21,885 nucleotides of DNA from a virus, in the IMG/VR virus record IMGVR_UViG_3300009285_008145, positions 1 through 21,885 of that record; one strand, written 5' to 3'. Shown here in pieces: positions 7,193-14,770 of the stretch. The translations under genes and the position numbers were made by a program. The first letter of the stretch is position 1. Each line of letters begins with the position of its first letter. The notes below the pieces were generated by a model that made no database searches, was not told the origin of the DNA, and saw only the letters and a list, made by a program, of their open reading frames with translations.

Positions 7193-7456
7193 TTATTTCT
7201 CCTTTGGTTTGCGAGTGGGCGTGAGAGTCTTGACAGACTCACGCGCTTCCTCGTTGGTGTGGATGACCGAGCCGAAGGCGGCTTTCTGCGCTTCTTCAAG
7301 TTTTTGAATGGCGGCGAGAAGCTCAGCCTCGGTCCTGGTCAACTTGGGACCCGACGCAAGCACGAATGTGATCGAACCGTCATCGTGTAGTTTATACGCG
7401 CCCTCAATTACGAAAGTGCCCTTGAGCCTGGCATATTTGGAGGCGAGATTTAACAT
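7193..7456 (-). CDS. Small late protein with coiled-coil segment
   Basis: This encodes 87 residues. The ATG at 7456 follows the preceding stop directly (TAG-ATG), with GAGGT upstream. The N-terminal half looks beta-rich (TFVIEGAYKLHDDGSITFVL, residues 14-33) and is followed by a helix with heptad-like leucines, AELLAAIQKLEEAQKAA (residues 44-60). The tail is Lys/Arg/Pro-rich (TPTRKPKEK). It lies between a capsid-associated gene and the holin-like gene. No family was recognised; a minor structural or decoration role is possible from position. Confidence 0.65.
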   Translation of the reverse strand: MLNLASKYARLKGTFVIEGAYKLHDDGSITFVLASGPKLTRTEAELLAAIQKLEEAQKAAFGSVIHTNEEARESVKTLTPTRKPKEK

Positions 7457-7981
7457 CTACAACCTCGCAGTGTAATTGGCAACCGCGCCCAAAATATCCA
7501 GCGTGGTTGTGGCGGCGGCAATACAGGTCAGGGTTGCGATAAGTTCTTCATCGTTTTCGATGTAGAACGGAGTCGTGACGGTGAGGGTCAACTTGTGTTG
7601 ATCCACATCAGCCGCATCGGTCGCGGCGGTGAGGTCCTGGGTGGCTGTGATGGTTGAAACAACCGCAACCGAGCCATCCGCGCCGCGCTTGATCTTGGTG
7701 AGTGCGGCTGTAACGGAAGTGCAAGCCGCGATCAAGACTTCATAATCGAATTCGATCGATTCGATCAGACTGCCCTTGATTGCCACGCCCCCGGCGTCCA
7801 CTCCGCTATGACTCGGCAAAGGGATTGGTATGTAAACAATGGATGTTTCAGCGGCGGCGGCCTTGTGTTTGCAGATCGTTCCTGCGACCTGTCCCGCAAC
7901 TTCCGTCCAGGTGCCTGTGATGGGCATCATGGCGGTGGGCGGGATATAAAGAGATAGGTTTGGATCGTGTACGTAACCCAT
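7457..7981 (-). CDS. Probable capsid-associated/decoration protein
   Basis: This encodes 174 residues from the ATG at 7981, preceded by AAAGGAG at good spacing; an upstream in-frame start at 8002 lies before the ribosome binding site and is disfavoured. The protein is rich in Ala, Thr, Val and Ile with alternating beta-strand-like stretches (SIVYIPIPLPSHSG, ESIEFDYEVLIAACTSVTAA, HKLTLTVTTPFYIENDEELI) and has no membrane segment or signal peptide. It is the first gene after the major capsid gene, where head decoration or fibre proteins often lie, and its beta-sandwich-like composition fits. The function is inferred from position only. Confidence 0.7.
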   Translation of the reverse strand: MGYVHDPNLSLYIPPTAMMPITGTWTEVAGQVAGTICKHKAAAAETSIVYIPIPLPSHSGVDAGGVAIKGSLIESIEFDYEVLIAACTSVTAALTKIKRGADGSVAVVSTITATQDLTAATDAADVDQHKLTLTVTTPFYIENDEELIATLTCIAAATTTLDILGAVANYTARL

Positions 7982-8030
7982 GATATTTACTCCTTTTTTC
8001 ACTGGCTAGGGTGAGTCAGTGCGACTAATT

Positions 8031-8061
8031 CCTTTGGTGGCGCGCAGCGCGCCACCAAAGG
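8031..8061. terminator. Perfect 15-bp hairpin after the major capsid gene
   Basis: CCTTTGGTGGCGCGC (8031-8045) and GCGCGCCACCAAAGG (8047-8061) are perfect inverted repeats separated by a single base. The hairpin lies 20 bases after the capsid stop at 8082. It lacks a T-run on the minus strand, so it is more likely a partial terminator, RNase-blocking stabiliser or processing site that boosts capsid mRNA over downstream genes. Confidence 0.6.
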
Positions 8062-8081
8062 TGAATGAATTGTTTTACGGT

Positions 8082-9611
8082 TTAACCAGAGACGTTGGAC
8101 TTGTGCAACGGCATATCGTCCGCAACGCCGACTGTCACGAATTGCCTGACCTTCAAGCGGCTCTCGTCATTCGCGAACATGGCGGGGTCGATCTCGGAGG
8201 CGGCGGAGAAGATCTGAGGCTTGACGCCGAAGATCTCACCCAACATGACGCCTGGGCGAAGCTTGGGAGAAATGACAGCCGCCCAATCTGTGGCATCTGT
8301 CCACTCGGGGACAGCCAAAGGCTGAACCTTGCCGCCCCAACGAACGGAGGCGGTAGCCGGCACGTTCTGAGCCTGTGCTTCCCAACGTGGGATGAACAAG
8401 GCTTCAGCGGCGGTGATCAGATCTGCGGGGACAAGGCAGATGCTCGGCTTTAATGCCTGCGGCTTGCCTGTGCCGTAGTAACCTCCGGCATTCTTGACCA
8501 TCAGTTTCTTCTTATACATGGCAAGCGCGACCGCGTTCCAGGCGGTATAGTCCGTGCCGAGTGCGGTGGTCAAAAGATTGACATGTCCGCCGGCGGTGGT
8601 CTGCGCGGTGGCATTGAACAACGCTCCGCCATCCGTCATGGTTGGACCTGCGCCGGAGGCTTGCGTAAAGATCGCGGCAACTTGTTCGGAGATATTGCGA
8701 ATGCCGGCAAGAGCGACTTCGGAGGGCATGCGCCGGAATGCGCGCAGATCATCGCGCAGTACGGCTTCGATGGTCAACGGCACATAGCCGCCATACTTAC
8801 CCCATTCGGAGGTTTCCTTGATGTCGCCGATCGGCAACTCGGTGTAATCTCCGCGTTCCGCAACGGAGGGCAGGCTGGCGATCGTGCCGGTGCGAACCCA
8901 TGTGGCGGTGTTGAGGTTGGTGAAATGTTCGATGGTGGCGATCTGCTGCCACCAGCCGTAGGCTTCCTCGAAGTCCTTCCAGGCGTCGATCAACATCTTA
9001 TTTTGGACGTTGGCGACGATGCCTGGGAAATTGGCGGTTACCAGGGCGAACTCAGGGAAGTACCCGCCGGTGAAGAACTGATCGCCTGTAGCCATCTTAT
9101 AGGCTTGCAGGATGCCGTCAAGGCGGTGAACCTTGCGGTTTTCCTGACCAGGCTCGCGAGGCAGACCGAACATATCCGCGACCGCGAGGGCGAAATCGTC
9201 CGCCACGTTATACATATTGGTAATGCGCCCGGGTCCCTGAACATTATCCGCGCTGGTGAGGGCGGTCAGCACATCACGTTTCTTACTGATGGCGGTGTTC
9301 AATTCAGTAGCTTCGAACGTGCGTCCTTTGAATTGGTCTCTGATCTCTGTCTGCATGACATCAGGCAGACGGGAGGTGGAGAGTCCAACGGTGAGCAGGT
9401 GCTCGCACATGGAAACGAGGGTCTTGCGGCTCATCTCCAACTGTGCATCTTGTTCCTGTTGTCGTTGAGTTTCGCCCAACAACCTGGTGGCGGCAAGCTG
9501 ATTGGCTTCGATCTGCTGTTCCTGCAGGGACTGCTCAATCTGCTCTCCCTCGACCTCGGATTGCTCGTTAGTTTCGGGATCTGTAACTAAAACTTTCACT
9601 TTCTTTTTCAT
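8082..9611 (-). CDS. Major capsid protein from internal in-frame start
   Basis: This nested product would be 509 residues, starting at Met219 of the fusion frame. It begins MKKKVKVLVTD, which echoes the fusion's own MKKKNQ start. The minus strand reads AAAGGAGGTCAA-ATG, the strongest Shine-Dalgarno in the window, placed exactly before this ATG. The nested start lies at the natural boundary between the protease part and the capsid scaffold region. This parallels in-frame nested genes such as C/Nu3 in phage lambda. Independent synthesis would supply the hundreds of capsid subunits, with few copies of the fused protease. Use of the start is inferred, not shown. Confidence 0.75.
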   Translation of the reverse strand: MKKKVKVLVTDPETNEQSEVEGEQIEQSLQEQQIEANQLAATRLLGETQRQQEQDAQLEMSRKTLVSMCEHLLTVGLSTSRLPDVMQTEIRDQFKGRTFEATELNTAISKKRDVLTALTSADNVQGPGRITNMYNVADDFALAVADMFGLPREPGQENRKVHRLDGILQAYKMATGDQFFTGGYFPEFALVTANFPGIVANVQNKMLIDAWKDFEEAYGWWQQIATIEHFTNLNTATWVRTGTIASLPSVAERGDYTELPIGDIKETSEWGKYGGYVPLTIEAVLRDDLRAFRRMPSEVALAGIRNISEQVAAIFTQASGAGPTMTDGGALFNATAQTTAGGHVNLLTTALGTDYTAWNAVALAMYKKKLMVKNAGGYYGTGKPQALKPSICLVPADLITAAEALFIPRWEAQAQNVPATASVRWGGKVQPLAVPEWTDATDWAAVISPKLRPGVMLGEIFGVKPQIFSAASEIDPAMFANDESRLKVRQFVTVGVADDMPLHKSNVSG

Positions 9612-10265
9612 TTGACCTCCTTTGGTCAAGGGTTTATGTGACGCTTTCGCGCGGGTAACGGCGTTTAGATTGCCGATTACTTTGAGTTTGGTGTCATCAA
9701 TGGATTGGAGAATGCCAGTCCCATCAACGGCGGGATCATTGACTGCGGATGTCTCTATGCCTTTTGGATTGACCATGATTAATTCGCAATATTTATTTTC
9801 ATATAGGCGACCTCGAATGTGTTGACACTTGCTGTAGTCGCTGTAATCATTGCCGCAAATTGAGCAAAGCGTTTTCTCAGCTCTCCACCCGATTGAGAAG
9901 CGGTCTATCTGACCTTCCAGATAGGCGGTCATTCCTTTGCGCGTGGTGAGACGGATGGTCTGTATCATGGCGTTATTTTCCAACTTGGACGACTTGATGG
10001 TTCCGTCTCTGCTTTCGATGCTGTCTATATCGTGATTGCGAAGGAAAGGGGCGTTTTTGAATGAGTTTGAAAATGAGGGTAAGTCGTTATCCCGGAAGCG
10101 GACAAAGTTTTTATTCTGTCCATCCTTGAACACGCGTGCGGAAAATTCAATGTATTCCGTTTTGCCGCTGGTGATATCTGCCAGTGTTTGCTCGCGGTTT
10201 GCAGACTGTGATACCTGGTGAATTTCAGCAAGGCTGTAGAATATGATTTGGTTTTTCTTTTTCAT
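8082..10265 (-). CDS. Prohead protease-major capsid protein fusion
   Basis: This encodes 727 residues. Residues 1 to about 200 look like a prohead serine protease: NHDID with His78, FSIGW with Ser124, and a zinc-knuckle-like insertion CxxC...CxH (Cys134, Cys137, Cys147, His149), seen in some phage proteases. The remaining 509 residues look like a major capsid protein. They have a Gln/Glu-rich coiled-coil scaffold-like region (about 235-275), then a capsid domain with conserved-looking segments such as DFEEAYGWWQQIATIE and a C-terminal IFSAASEIDPAMFANDESRL. The start at 10265 has GAGGAG upstream and overlaps the portal stop. A second in-frame ATG at 9611 has a near-perfect ribosome binding site, so capsid protein can also be made alone. 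In most phages the protease and capsid are separate genes. Confidence 0.8.
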   Translation of the reverse strand: MKKKNQIIFYSLAEIHQVSQSANREQTLADITSGKTEYIEFSARVFKDGQNKNFVRFRDNDLPSFSNSFKNAPFLRNHDIDSIESRDGTIKSSKLENNAMIQTIRLTTRKGMTAYLEGQIDRFSIGWRAEKTLCSICGNDYSDYSKCQHIRGRLYENKYCELIMVNPKGIETSAVNDPAVDGTGILQSIDDTKLKVIGNLNAVTRAKASHKPLTKGGQMKKKVKVLVTDPETNEQSEVEGEQIEQSLQEQQIEANQLAATRLLGETQRQQEQDAQLEMSRKTLVSMCEHLLTVGLSTSRLPDVMQTEIRDQFKGRTFEATELNTAISKKRDVLTALTSADNVQGPGRITNMYNVADDFALAVADMFGLPREPGQENRKVHRLDGILQAYKMATGDQFFTGGYFPEFALVTANFPGIVANVQNKMLIDAWKDFEEAYGWWQQIATIEHFTNLNTATWVRTGTIASLPSVAERGDYTELPIGDIKETSEWGKYGGYVPLTIEAVLRDDLRAFRRMPSEVALAGIRNISEQVAAIFTQASGAGPTMTDGGALFNATAQTTAGGHVNLLTTALGTDYTAWNAVALAMYKKKLMVKNAGGYYGTGKPQALKPSICLVPADLITAAEALFIPRWEAQAQNVPATASVRWGGKVQPLAVPEWTDATDWAAVISPKLRPGVMLGEIFGVKPQIFSAASEIDPAMFANDESRLKVRQFVTVGVADDMPLHKSNVSG
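9614..9623 (-). promoter_or_regulatory. Strong internal ribosome binding site within the protease-capsid gene
   Basis: On the minus strand AAAGGAGGTC precedes the in-frame ATG at 9611 by two to four bases. It is a near-perfect complement to the 16S rRNA tail and stronger than the site at the beginning of the gene. Confidence 0.8.
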
Positions 10266-11680
10266 GGATTATTCTCCTCTGGTTCTTGTGGATCTGTTGG
10301 ATCTGTTTCGGGATCAACTATCAAAGGTGAGTCTTTCGCCGGCCTCACGAGCGGTTTCTTTTGAATATCGGGGACTGTGCCAGTCCAGACCTCCGCGAAG
10401 GTCTTGTAGACCAGGCGCATAAATTCTTTTGCGTCAATCGCGTCACGATCGAGCATATCCGCAAGATTGGGGTAGGCGCGCCCGAGCGCAAGCGCAAGCG
10501 TGGCGTTGTCCCGTTCGGTGATGTCGGGTCCCTCGATCCAGATTTTTGCATCGGGTTTTACTTTTTCGTAGCGCGCGCGAACTTCGAGCGCGACGCGCGC
10601 CATGTGAATTAATATCTCGAATAACTCGTCCTGGCTTTCCTCGAGCGTTCTGAAAGTTGGTGTGCCGGCGGCTTCCGCGGTGGTGCGATTGGAACCCTCC
10701 GGTTCCGCGAACCAGTGCATTGGGAAACCGAGACCTGAAAGGACATTTTTCTTGATGGCAAGACCGTCGGTATTGGCATCGGCTGATTCAAGTTTTGGGC
10801 TTATCGTTTCCCAGGTCTCGCCATTGTCCTTGTTCAACACAAGTGTCGAACCGGGTTTGGGCGGATTTTGATTTAGAAATTTCTCTCGTGCGCCGCGTTC
10901 GGTCTCGTTCTTATATGAGCCCGTGATGACATACATGAATGCGGTGCGGAAGTGGTTGAGTCTGACCCGATCTTCGAGCCAGGTGGAGAAACGTCCGATC
11001 CAAACCAGCAGGGGAGGCAGGTCGCCCTCCCCCCATGCCGAACCCACTGGTTGGTTGATGGCATAGTGAAGCATGAAACTATTCTGCTTTTGTTCGGAAC
11101 CGTAGTCTTGTTCGGGATCGTAGGCTTCCCAGGAGTCAACGCCAGTGGAGTCTTTGGTGTATTTGATCTCCTGTTCGATGTCGTTATCCCTGCTGATGAT
11201 TTCCTCGATCTGTTCAGCCGGTACGGCGCGGGGGTTGGTCATGCCATTGGCTTGCACTGTATACAGAAAGAACAGATTGCCTGTGCGGGTGACCTCGTCC
11301 GCCCAACGTTTTATATTCTTATTGAAATTGTTGAGGGGATGATGCCACCATTCGAGCAGAAATTTCAGAGTAGGCGGATCGTCACAGTTGATCGTGAGAC
11401 CCTTGCCGATGATGAATGAGCGCGTCAGCCGCACAATGCGGCGGGCAATGGGATTGACGCGCCAGGCACGCAAGGCTTCCGAAAAAACCTTCTTACGATC
11501 CCATGAGTTGCGGTCGTTGTATGCCGCGCTTAGTCCGCCTGGATAGAAGTTATCGTCCGTGACGGCGGAGGCGCTCAACGCCATTTCGAGTGCATCGTTC
11601 GTGTCTCGAAGCTGGCGTTCCAATTGCGCAATGCGGGATGGTTTCGACGAGCTTAACCTGTGAGTTTTTTTAGTAGGCAT
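10262..11680 (-). CDS. Portal protein
   Basis: This encodes 472 residues. The ATG at 11680 lies within the last codons of the terminase gene, with AAGGAAAT upstream. The protein shows a portal pattern: AYNDRNSWDRKKVFSEALRA and NPIARRIVRLTRSFIIGKG (residues 76-94) near the N-terminus. A central region follows with LVWIGRFSTWLEDRVRLNHF and the motif SGLGFPMHWF (residues 309-318), then the clip/stem-like NRTTAEAAGTPTFRTLEESQ. The C-terminus is acidic and Pro-rich. The dodecameric ring it forms would be the DNA entry gate of the capsid. The gene order terS, terL, portal, protease/capsid is the classic packaging-head module, and the overlaps show translational coupling. Confidence 0.85.
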   Translation of the reverse strand: MPTKKTHRLSSSKPSRIAQLERQLRDTNDALEMALSASAVTDDNFYPGGLSAAYNDRNSWDRKKVFSEALRAWRVNPIARRIVRLTRSFIIGKGLTINCDDPPTLKFLLEWWHHPLNNFNKNIKRWADEVTRTGNLFFLYTVQANGMTNPRAVPAEQIEEIISRDNDIEQEIKYTKDSTGVDSWEAYDPEQDYGSEQKQNSFMLHYAINQPVGSAWGEGDLPPLLVWIGRFSTWLEDRVRLNHFRTAFMYVITGSYKNETERGAREKFLNQNPPKPGSTLVLNKDNGETWETISPKLESADANTDGLAIKKNVLSGLGFPMHWFAEPEGSNRTTAEAAGTPTFRTLEESQDELFEILIHMARVALEVRARYEKVKPDAKIWIEGPDITERDNATLALALGRAYPNLADMLDRDAIDAKEFMRLVYKTFAEVWTGTVPDIQKKPLVRPAKDSPLIVDPETDPTDPQEPEENNP

Positions 11681-13163
11681 TATCCATTTCCTTGAGGGGG
11701 TCGGCGGCTTCGATGATGCTGGTCTCGAATTGGATCGACCATTCGAGTTTGTCCAATACGGCGGTCATGGCATCGGTCACCACAAAATCATCGTGGATCA
11801 GCAAGCCGTTCTCGTCGCGCGTGCCGTCCGGGACTGACCAGCACATGGTCTTGGCGGGTCCGATTAGGATTTCAGAGGTGCAAGCGGCGTACTGCTTATC
11901 CACTTCTGTGGAGGGACAGCAATCGCGGAAGCGGCCGGTATTGATGATGGCGAGGAAGCCGTAGCCGATCTCTGATTTAACCTGCTGGGTGAATTTGACC
12001 GGGATTACGCGGGTTGGGTGAGACTTGTCGAACATCGCCCAAAGCCCTTCCCCTACGCCGGTTGCGTCGATCACCATGTATTGCGGATTCCACTGTGACC
12101 AGAAAGCGTTTATTTTGCCGAATACCGAGGTATGCTTTTCACCTGTCCACGCAAAACGCGCGACTGACCTGTATATCGGAGCTTGAAGGGTATCGAGTTG
12201 GGATAGGTCAATGCTGACAATATCGAGGGTCAGCTGGTCGCGTCCTGGATTTTGTGTGCCGGCTTCATCGAGGTGCATGCTGGCTTCGTCCTGTCCCGCC
12301 ACGTCCACGATAAAGGCGTAGATCTGACCTTCCTGCGGGCTGGTTTGCGCCGGCTGATCACCCCGCATCAGAGCGCGGCGTCCGGGGTTGAACATGCCGG
12401 CTTCCGCGTCAATGCGCTTGCAAAAGTACTGGGTCTTGACAAGCGGATGTTCGCGTCCGAGTTTGGCGATCTCGCCGTCCACAAATTGACCATAAGCGGG
12501 AACGATCTTGCGAACTGTATCGGAGTCGTACACGAACACGCGCTTTACGCCATCCAACTTTTCGGCTTCGCGGGCGGCGTCCTCCTCGCGTGCGAGTAGT
12601 GTGCGGCTGGTCCAAGTTGTGCCAACGATCAAGCGCGTGGCGTTTGTGCTTGCGACCATTGGCGCAAAGTCTTTGTCATATTTGGCGGGTGAAATATCCT
12701 GGGCTTCGTTGACGACCAGCAGGAGTGAAGCGACTGCGCCGACCACGTTGGCGGTTTTATCGCCTGAAAGAAAACTCACCGTAGCCATGCCGATCATGCG
12801 CATATAGTCACTGCGTTTCTTCCATTGGGATTTTGTCAACAGGTTGGCTTTAAGTCTGTTTTCAAGCCGCATGATGGCATTGATCGTCTGCGGCTTGTAG
12901 GTGGGATTGGCAACGACAATCCCGACTTCGCGGTGTGCGAAAAGGGTAACGAGATAGGATAAGAGATTTGCCAGCAGTTCATCTTTTCCCGCCTGGCGTG
13001 AGATGATAAGAACGATGGTGTCCCCGCGCTTCTCTATAATGGATCTAAGAATTGCCTTTGCTGGCTCGAGCTGATAGGGACGCATTTTGATACCGCCTGC
13101 TCTGGCAGTGAAGGCGGGGAACGTGCGCCCGATGGTCTTGATGGTCTGGATCATGGTACTCAT
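11670..13163 (-). CDS. terL: Terminase large subunit
   Basis: This encodes 497 residues of the DNA-packaging motor. The ATPase half has Walker A SRQAGKDE (55-62), Walker B LLLVVNEAQD (147-156, with Asn-Glu in place of the usual Asp-Glu), and a coupling motif near GTTW (181-184). The nuclease half has the three acidic clusters of the RNase-H-like fold: VDVAGQD (Asp287), MVIDATGVGEGLW (Asp366) and HDDFVVTDAM (Asp458-459, Asp464). It would translocate DNA into the prohead and cut it. The start at 13163 lies two bases after the small-subunit stop, so translation is coupled. A second ATG three codons later is possible. Confidence 0.93.
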   Translation of the reverse strand: MSTMIQTIKTIGRTFPAFTARAGGIKMRPYQLEPAKAILRSIIEKRGDTIVLIISRQAGKDELLANLLSYLVTLFAHREVGIVVANPTYKPQTINAIMRLENRLKANLLTKSQWKKRSDYMRMIGMATVSFLSGDKTANVVGAVASLLLVVNEAQDISPAKYDKDFAPMVASTNATRLIVGTTWTSRTLLAREEDAAREAEKLDGVKRVFVYDSDTVRKIVPAYGQFVDGEIAKLGREHPLVKTQYFCKRIDAEAGMFNPGRRALMRGDQPAQTSPQEGQIYAFIVDVAGQDEASMHLDEAGTQNPGRDQLTLDIVSIDLSQLDTLQAPIYRSVARFAWTGEKHTSVFGKINAFWSQWNPQYMVIDATGVGEGLWAMFDKSHPTRVIPVKFTQQVKSEIGYGFLAIINTGRFRDCCPSTEVDKQYAACTSEILIGPAKTMCWSVPDGTRDENGLLIHDDFVVTDAMTAVLDKLEWSIQFETSIIEAADPLKEMDNAY

Positions 13164-13165
13164 AT

Positions 13166-13579
13166 CTATATCCCCATCTCAAGGCGTAATTCTTCTAGCG
13201 CGGTCAATATGGAGGTCTGGATATCTCCGACTTTGCCGTGCGTTAGGTAATGTGTGCGCACAAGGGTGGACAGGCTTTGGGTCATGGCTGCAAGAGTATT
13301 CAATTGGTTTATATAATGGCTGTCTCGAAATTCAGTATCATTAGCATCCTTGCGTTTGATCGCAACGAATGAGATTTGTTTCTTAAGTTTGTCGAGCATC
13401 ACACGCAGCAGGTTGATCTCCGCCAGGACATCAACATCGTCCTGCGCGTCCAGCCTTTTCTTCTCGTCGATAGTAAAGTTCTTCGAATAAAAGCCATGGC
13501 GCTGTGCGTTCTTATTACCGGGTTGCGCGCCCTTTGGTTTTGCGCTTTTGGCTTTCGGCTTGCGCTTGTTGGTCGTCAT
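13166..13579 (-). CDS. terS: Terminase small subunit
   Basis: This encodes 137 residues. The Lys/Arg-rich N-terminus contains KGAQPGNKNAQRHGFYSK (residues 16-33), the 'PGNxNAxxHGxY' motif seen at the front of many phage terminase small subunits. A helical region follows (DVDVLAEINLLRVMLDKLKK, residues 48-67) and would form the oligomerisation core. It should recognise the packaging site on phage DNA and deliver it to the large subunit. Its ATG overlaps the preceding stop (ATGA) and its stop is two bases before the large subunit, so the three genes are one translation unit. Confidence 0.85.
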   Translation of the reverse strand: MTTNKRKPKAKSAKPKGAQPGNKNAQRHGFYSKNFTIDEKKRLDAQDDVDVLAEINLLRVMLDKLKKQISFVAIKRKDANDTEFRDSHYINQLNTLAAMTQSLSTLVRTHYLTHGKVGDIQTSILTALEELRLEMGI

Positions 13580-13809
13580 TGGAAAAAGATTTTTAGAACT
13601 ATGGTAAGCAACAGGTTGCCGGTGAAGAGCGAATAGATGACATTGGCTTTTACTTGTCCGGCTTCCAGTGGGCGCAACCTGGTTTCGTGGTCAAGTTGGA
13701 TGCCTTCAAGCGTCTTAAGGCGCAAGTCCACCAGTGCGGCATGCAGTTCATTGCGCTCTGCCGTCACTTCTTTAAGTTGTTCGCGTAATTCGTATTCTTC
13801 GGTTGGCAT
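13576..13809 (-). CDS. Small coiled-coil protein with C-terminal membrane anchor
   Basis: From the ATG at 13809 this is 77 residues. A charged helix (EEYELREQLKEVTAERNELH, residues 4-23) with coiled-coil spacing continues to about residue 50. It is followed by one hydrophobic segment at the C-terminus (VIYSLFTGNLLLTIVLKIFF). An upstream in-frame start at 13935 exists but lies before the predicted promoter, so it is disfavoured; the ribosome binding site at 13809 is weak, leaving the start uncertain. It overlaps the small terminase gene by four bases. The topology (cytoplasmic coil plus tail anchor) resembles some phage spanin, holin or exclusion-type proteins, but no family was recognised. 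Confidence 0.55.
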   Translation of the reverse strand: MPTEEYELREQLKEVTAERNELHAALVDLRLKTLEGIQLDHETRLRPLEAGQVKANVIYSLFTGNLLLTIVLKIFFQ

Positions 13810-13896
13810 AAGGTGGACGAGGGCGGCTCCACGTTCGCCTTTGGCGGAGGCGTGAAACGAGGACTGGCTGATTGAGAGCTGTCCTAGTCTTTGCGC

Positions 13897-13925
13897 ATGG
13901 TAGGACAGATATACGTTATTGTCAA
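13897..13925 (-). promoter_or_regulatory. Probable late-operon promoter
   Basis: On the minus strand TTGACA (plus 13920-13925) lies 17 bp from TACCAT (plus 13897-13902), immediately after a strong terminator. The -35 is perfect and the -10 is weak, as expected of a promoter that may need an activator. It would drive the packaging and structural genes. Confidence 0.5.
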
Positions 13926-13934
13926 GAAATAACA

Positions 13935-13967
13935 AAAAGAGACCACGTGGTTAACGTGGTCTCTTTT
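13935..13967. terminator. Perfect 13-bp bidirectional terminator at the early/late boundary
   Basis: AAAAGAGACCACG (13935-13947) and CGTGGTCTCTTTT (13955-13967) are perfect inverted repeats with a 7-base loop and T-runs on both strands. It separates the genes upstream of 13997 from the late promoter and operon. Confidence 0.85.
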
Positions 13968-13996
13968 GAAGGAATGGACTAAGGGCGGACAGGATT

Positions 13997-14248
13997 TTAC
14001 CTGCCGTTTGGAAGATTGGTGTGGCGATGATACGCGCCGCCTAATCCCTCTGGATCGCGTACAGAGACGCCGCCGCACTCTTGGCATGTTCGGACATATA
14101 CAACAATAACGCCATCGGTATGACCTACTACTGAACAATCAACATCGTTGTTTTCACACCAATTGCAAATAAACTCGATGTTCTCTATGTCTATGATTGC
14201 AAAATGCGATTTTATTAGTGCAAGAAACCAATTGATTATATTTATCAT
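13997..14248 (-). CDS. Small Cys-rich, zinc-ribbon-like protein
   Basis: From the ATG at 14248, two bases after the preceding stop, this encodes 83 residues; a GTG at 14290 would add 14 residues and overlap the previous gene. The hydrophobic N-terminal helix MINIINWFLALIKSHFAI is followed by two Cys pairs, CNWC (residues 28-31) and CQEC (54-57). Their CxxC...CxxC spacing suggests a zinc ribbon. The middle segment DGVIVVYVR is a likely beta strand. There is no good ribosome binding site, so translation is probably coupled to the gene before. It is the last gene before the terminator at 13935. No family was recognised. Confidence 0.6.
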   Translation of the reverse strand: MINIINWFLALIKSHFAIIDIENIEFICNWCENNDVDCSVVGHTDGVIVVYVRTCQECGGVSVRDPEGLGGAYHRHTNLPNGR

Positions 14249-14250
14249 AA

Positions 14251-14415
14251 TTACCGGCGCGAAAACATTCTTTTGATCTTGAAATACCACTCAGCGCGGC
14301 AAAGCGGAAACAATATTGATGGTGTGGTCTCCAGGGTGAAATAGATCCAACCATCGTTCATTTCGTGATAGATATAAATCGGGTGTCTGTAGTAGATTCT
14401 TCCTCTTGTGCTCAT
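14251..14415 (-). CDS. Small protein of unknown function
   Basis: This encodes 54 residues from the ATG at 14415, which has AAGGAAG upstream; an earlier in-frame start lies before that site. It begins MSTRGRIYYRHPIYIYHEMN and is rich in Tyr, Arg and Trp (DGWIYFTLE near residues 21-29), with a basic C-terminus (KIKRMFSRR). It is followed within two bases by the zinc-ribbon-like gene. It could be a small nucleic-acid-binding or host-takeover protein, but the sequence does not decide. Confidence 0.55.
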   Translation of the reverse strand: MSTRGRIYYRHPIYIYHEMNDGWIYFTLETTPSILFPLCRAEWYFKIKRMFSRR

Positions 14416-14494
14416 GGGGGCTTCCTTTGGTGATGGGTATTTCGAGGGCAACGGTTTGCGCTACCCGCAGAGGCGAGAGCGCAAGACCACAATT

Positions 14495-14770
14495 TTATTT
14501 AGAGACCTTCTGACTGGCGACACGTTGTCCCTGTCGGGTGCGCGCTTTGTTAGCCCGCCCATCGAGTGTGCCAGCACTATTGATCTCACAATACAAAACC
14601 TTCTTGATGTCGTTGCGATACTCTTGCTTATCTATTTTCCAAGTCATTCTGATTGCCGCTTCTCTGGCTTCAACATCATCTTTGGCTAGGATTGTTACTG
14701 TTGGCATGTCACCTTCCAAACCAGATTTATCTTCATAGTGAACAACCACGTTGAACATTCTTCCGATCAT
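14495..14770 (-). CDS. Small protein of unknown function
   Basis: This encodes 91 residues; the leader has a purine-rich GGAGAAGGAAAA before the ATG at 14770. The N-terminal half has a beta-alpha-beta feel: MFNVVVHYED, then TVTILAKDDVEAREAAIRMT (residues 24-43), like a small ferredoxin-like or ACT-type fold in which a strand is followed by 'AxDxxEAxxAA'. The C-terminus is basic (KARTRQGQRVASQKVSK). It lies alone between two short gaps in the early block. Function not recognised. Confidence 0.6.
   Translation of the reverse strand: MIGRMFNVVVHYEDKSGLEGDMPTVTILAKDDVEAREAAIRMTWKIDKQEYRNDIKKVLYCEINSAGTLDGRANKARTRQGQRVASQKVSK

Noticed and set aside
8583-9590. 335-residue open frame on the plus strand
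   Set aside because: It is the antisense shadow of the capsid gene, whose product and ribosome sites are clear; no ribosome site of its own.
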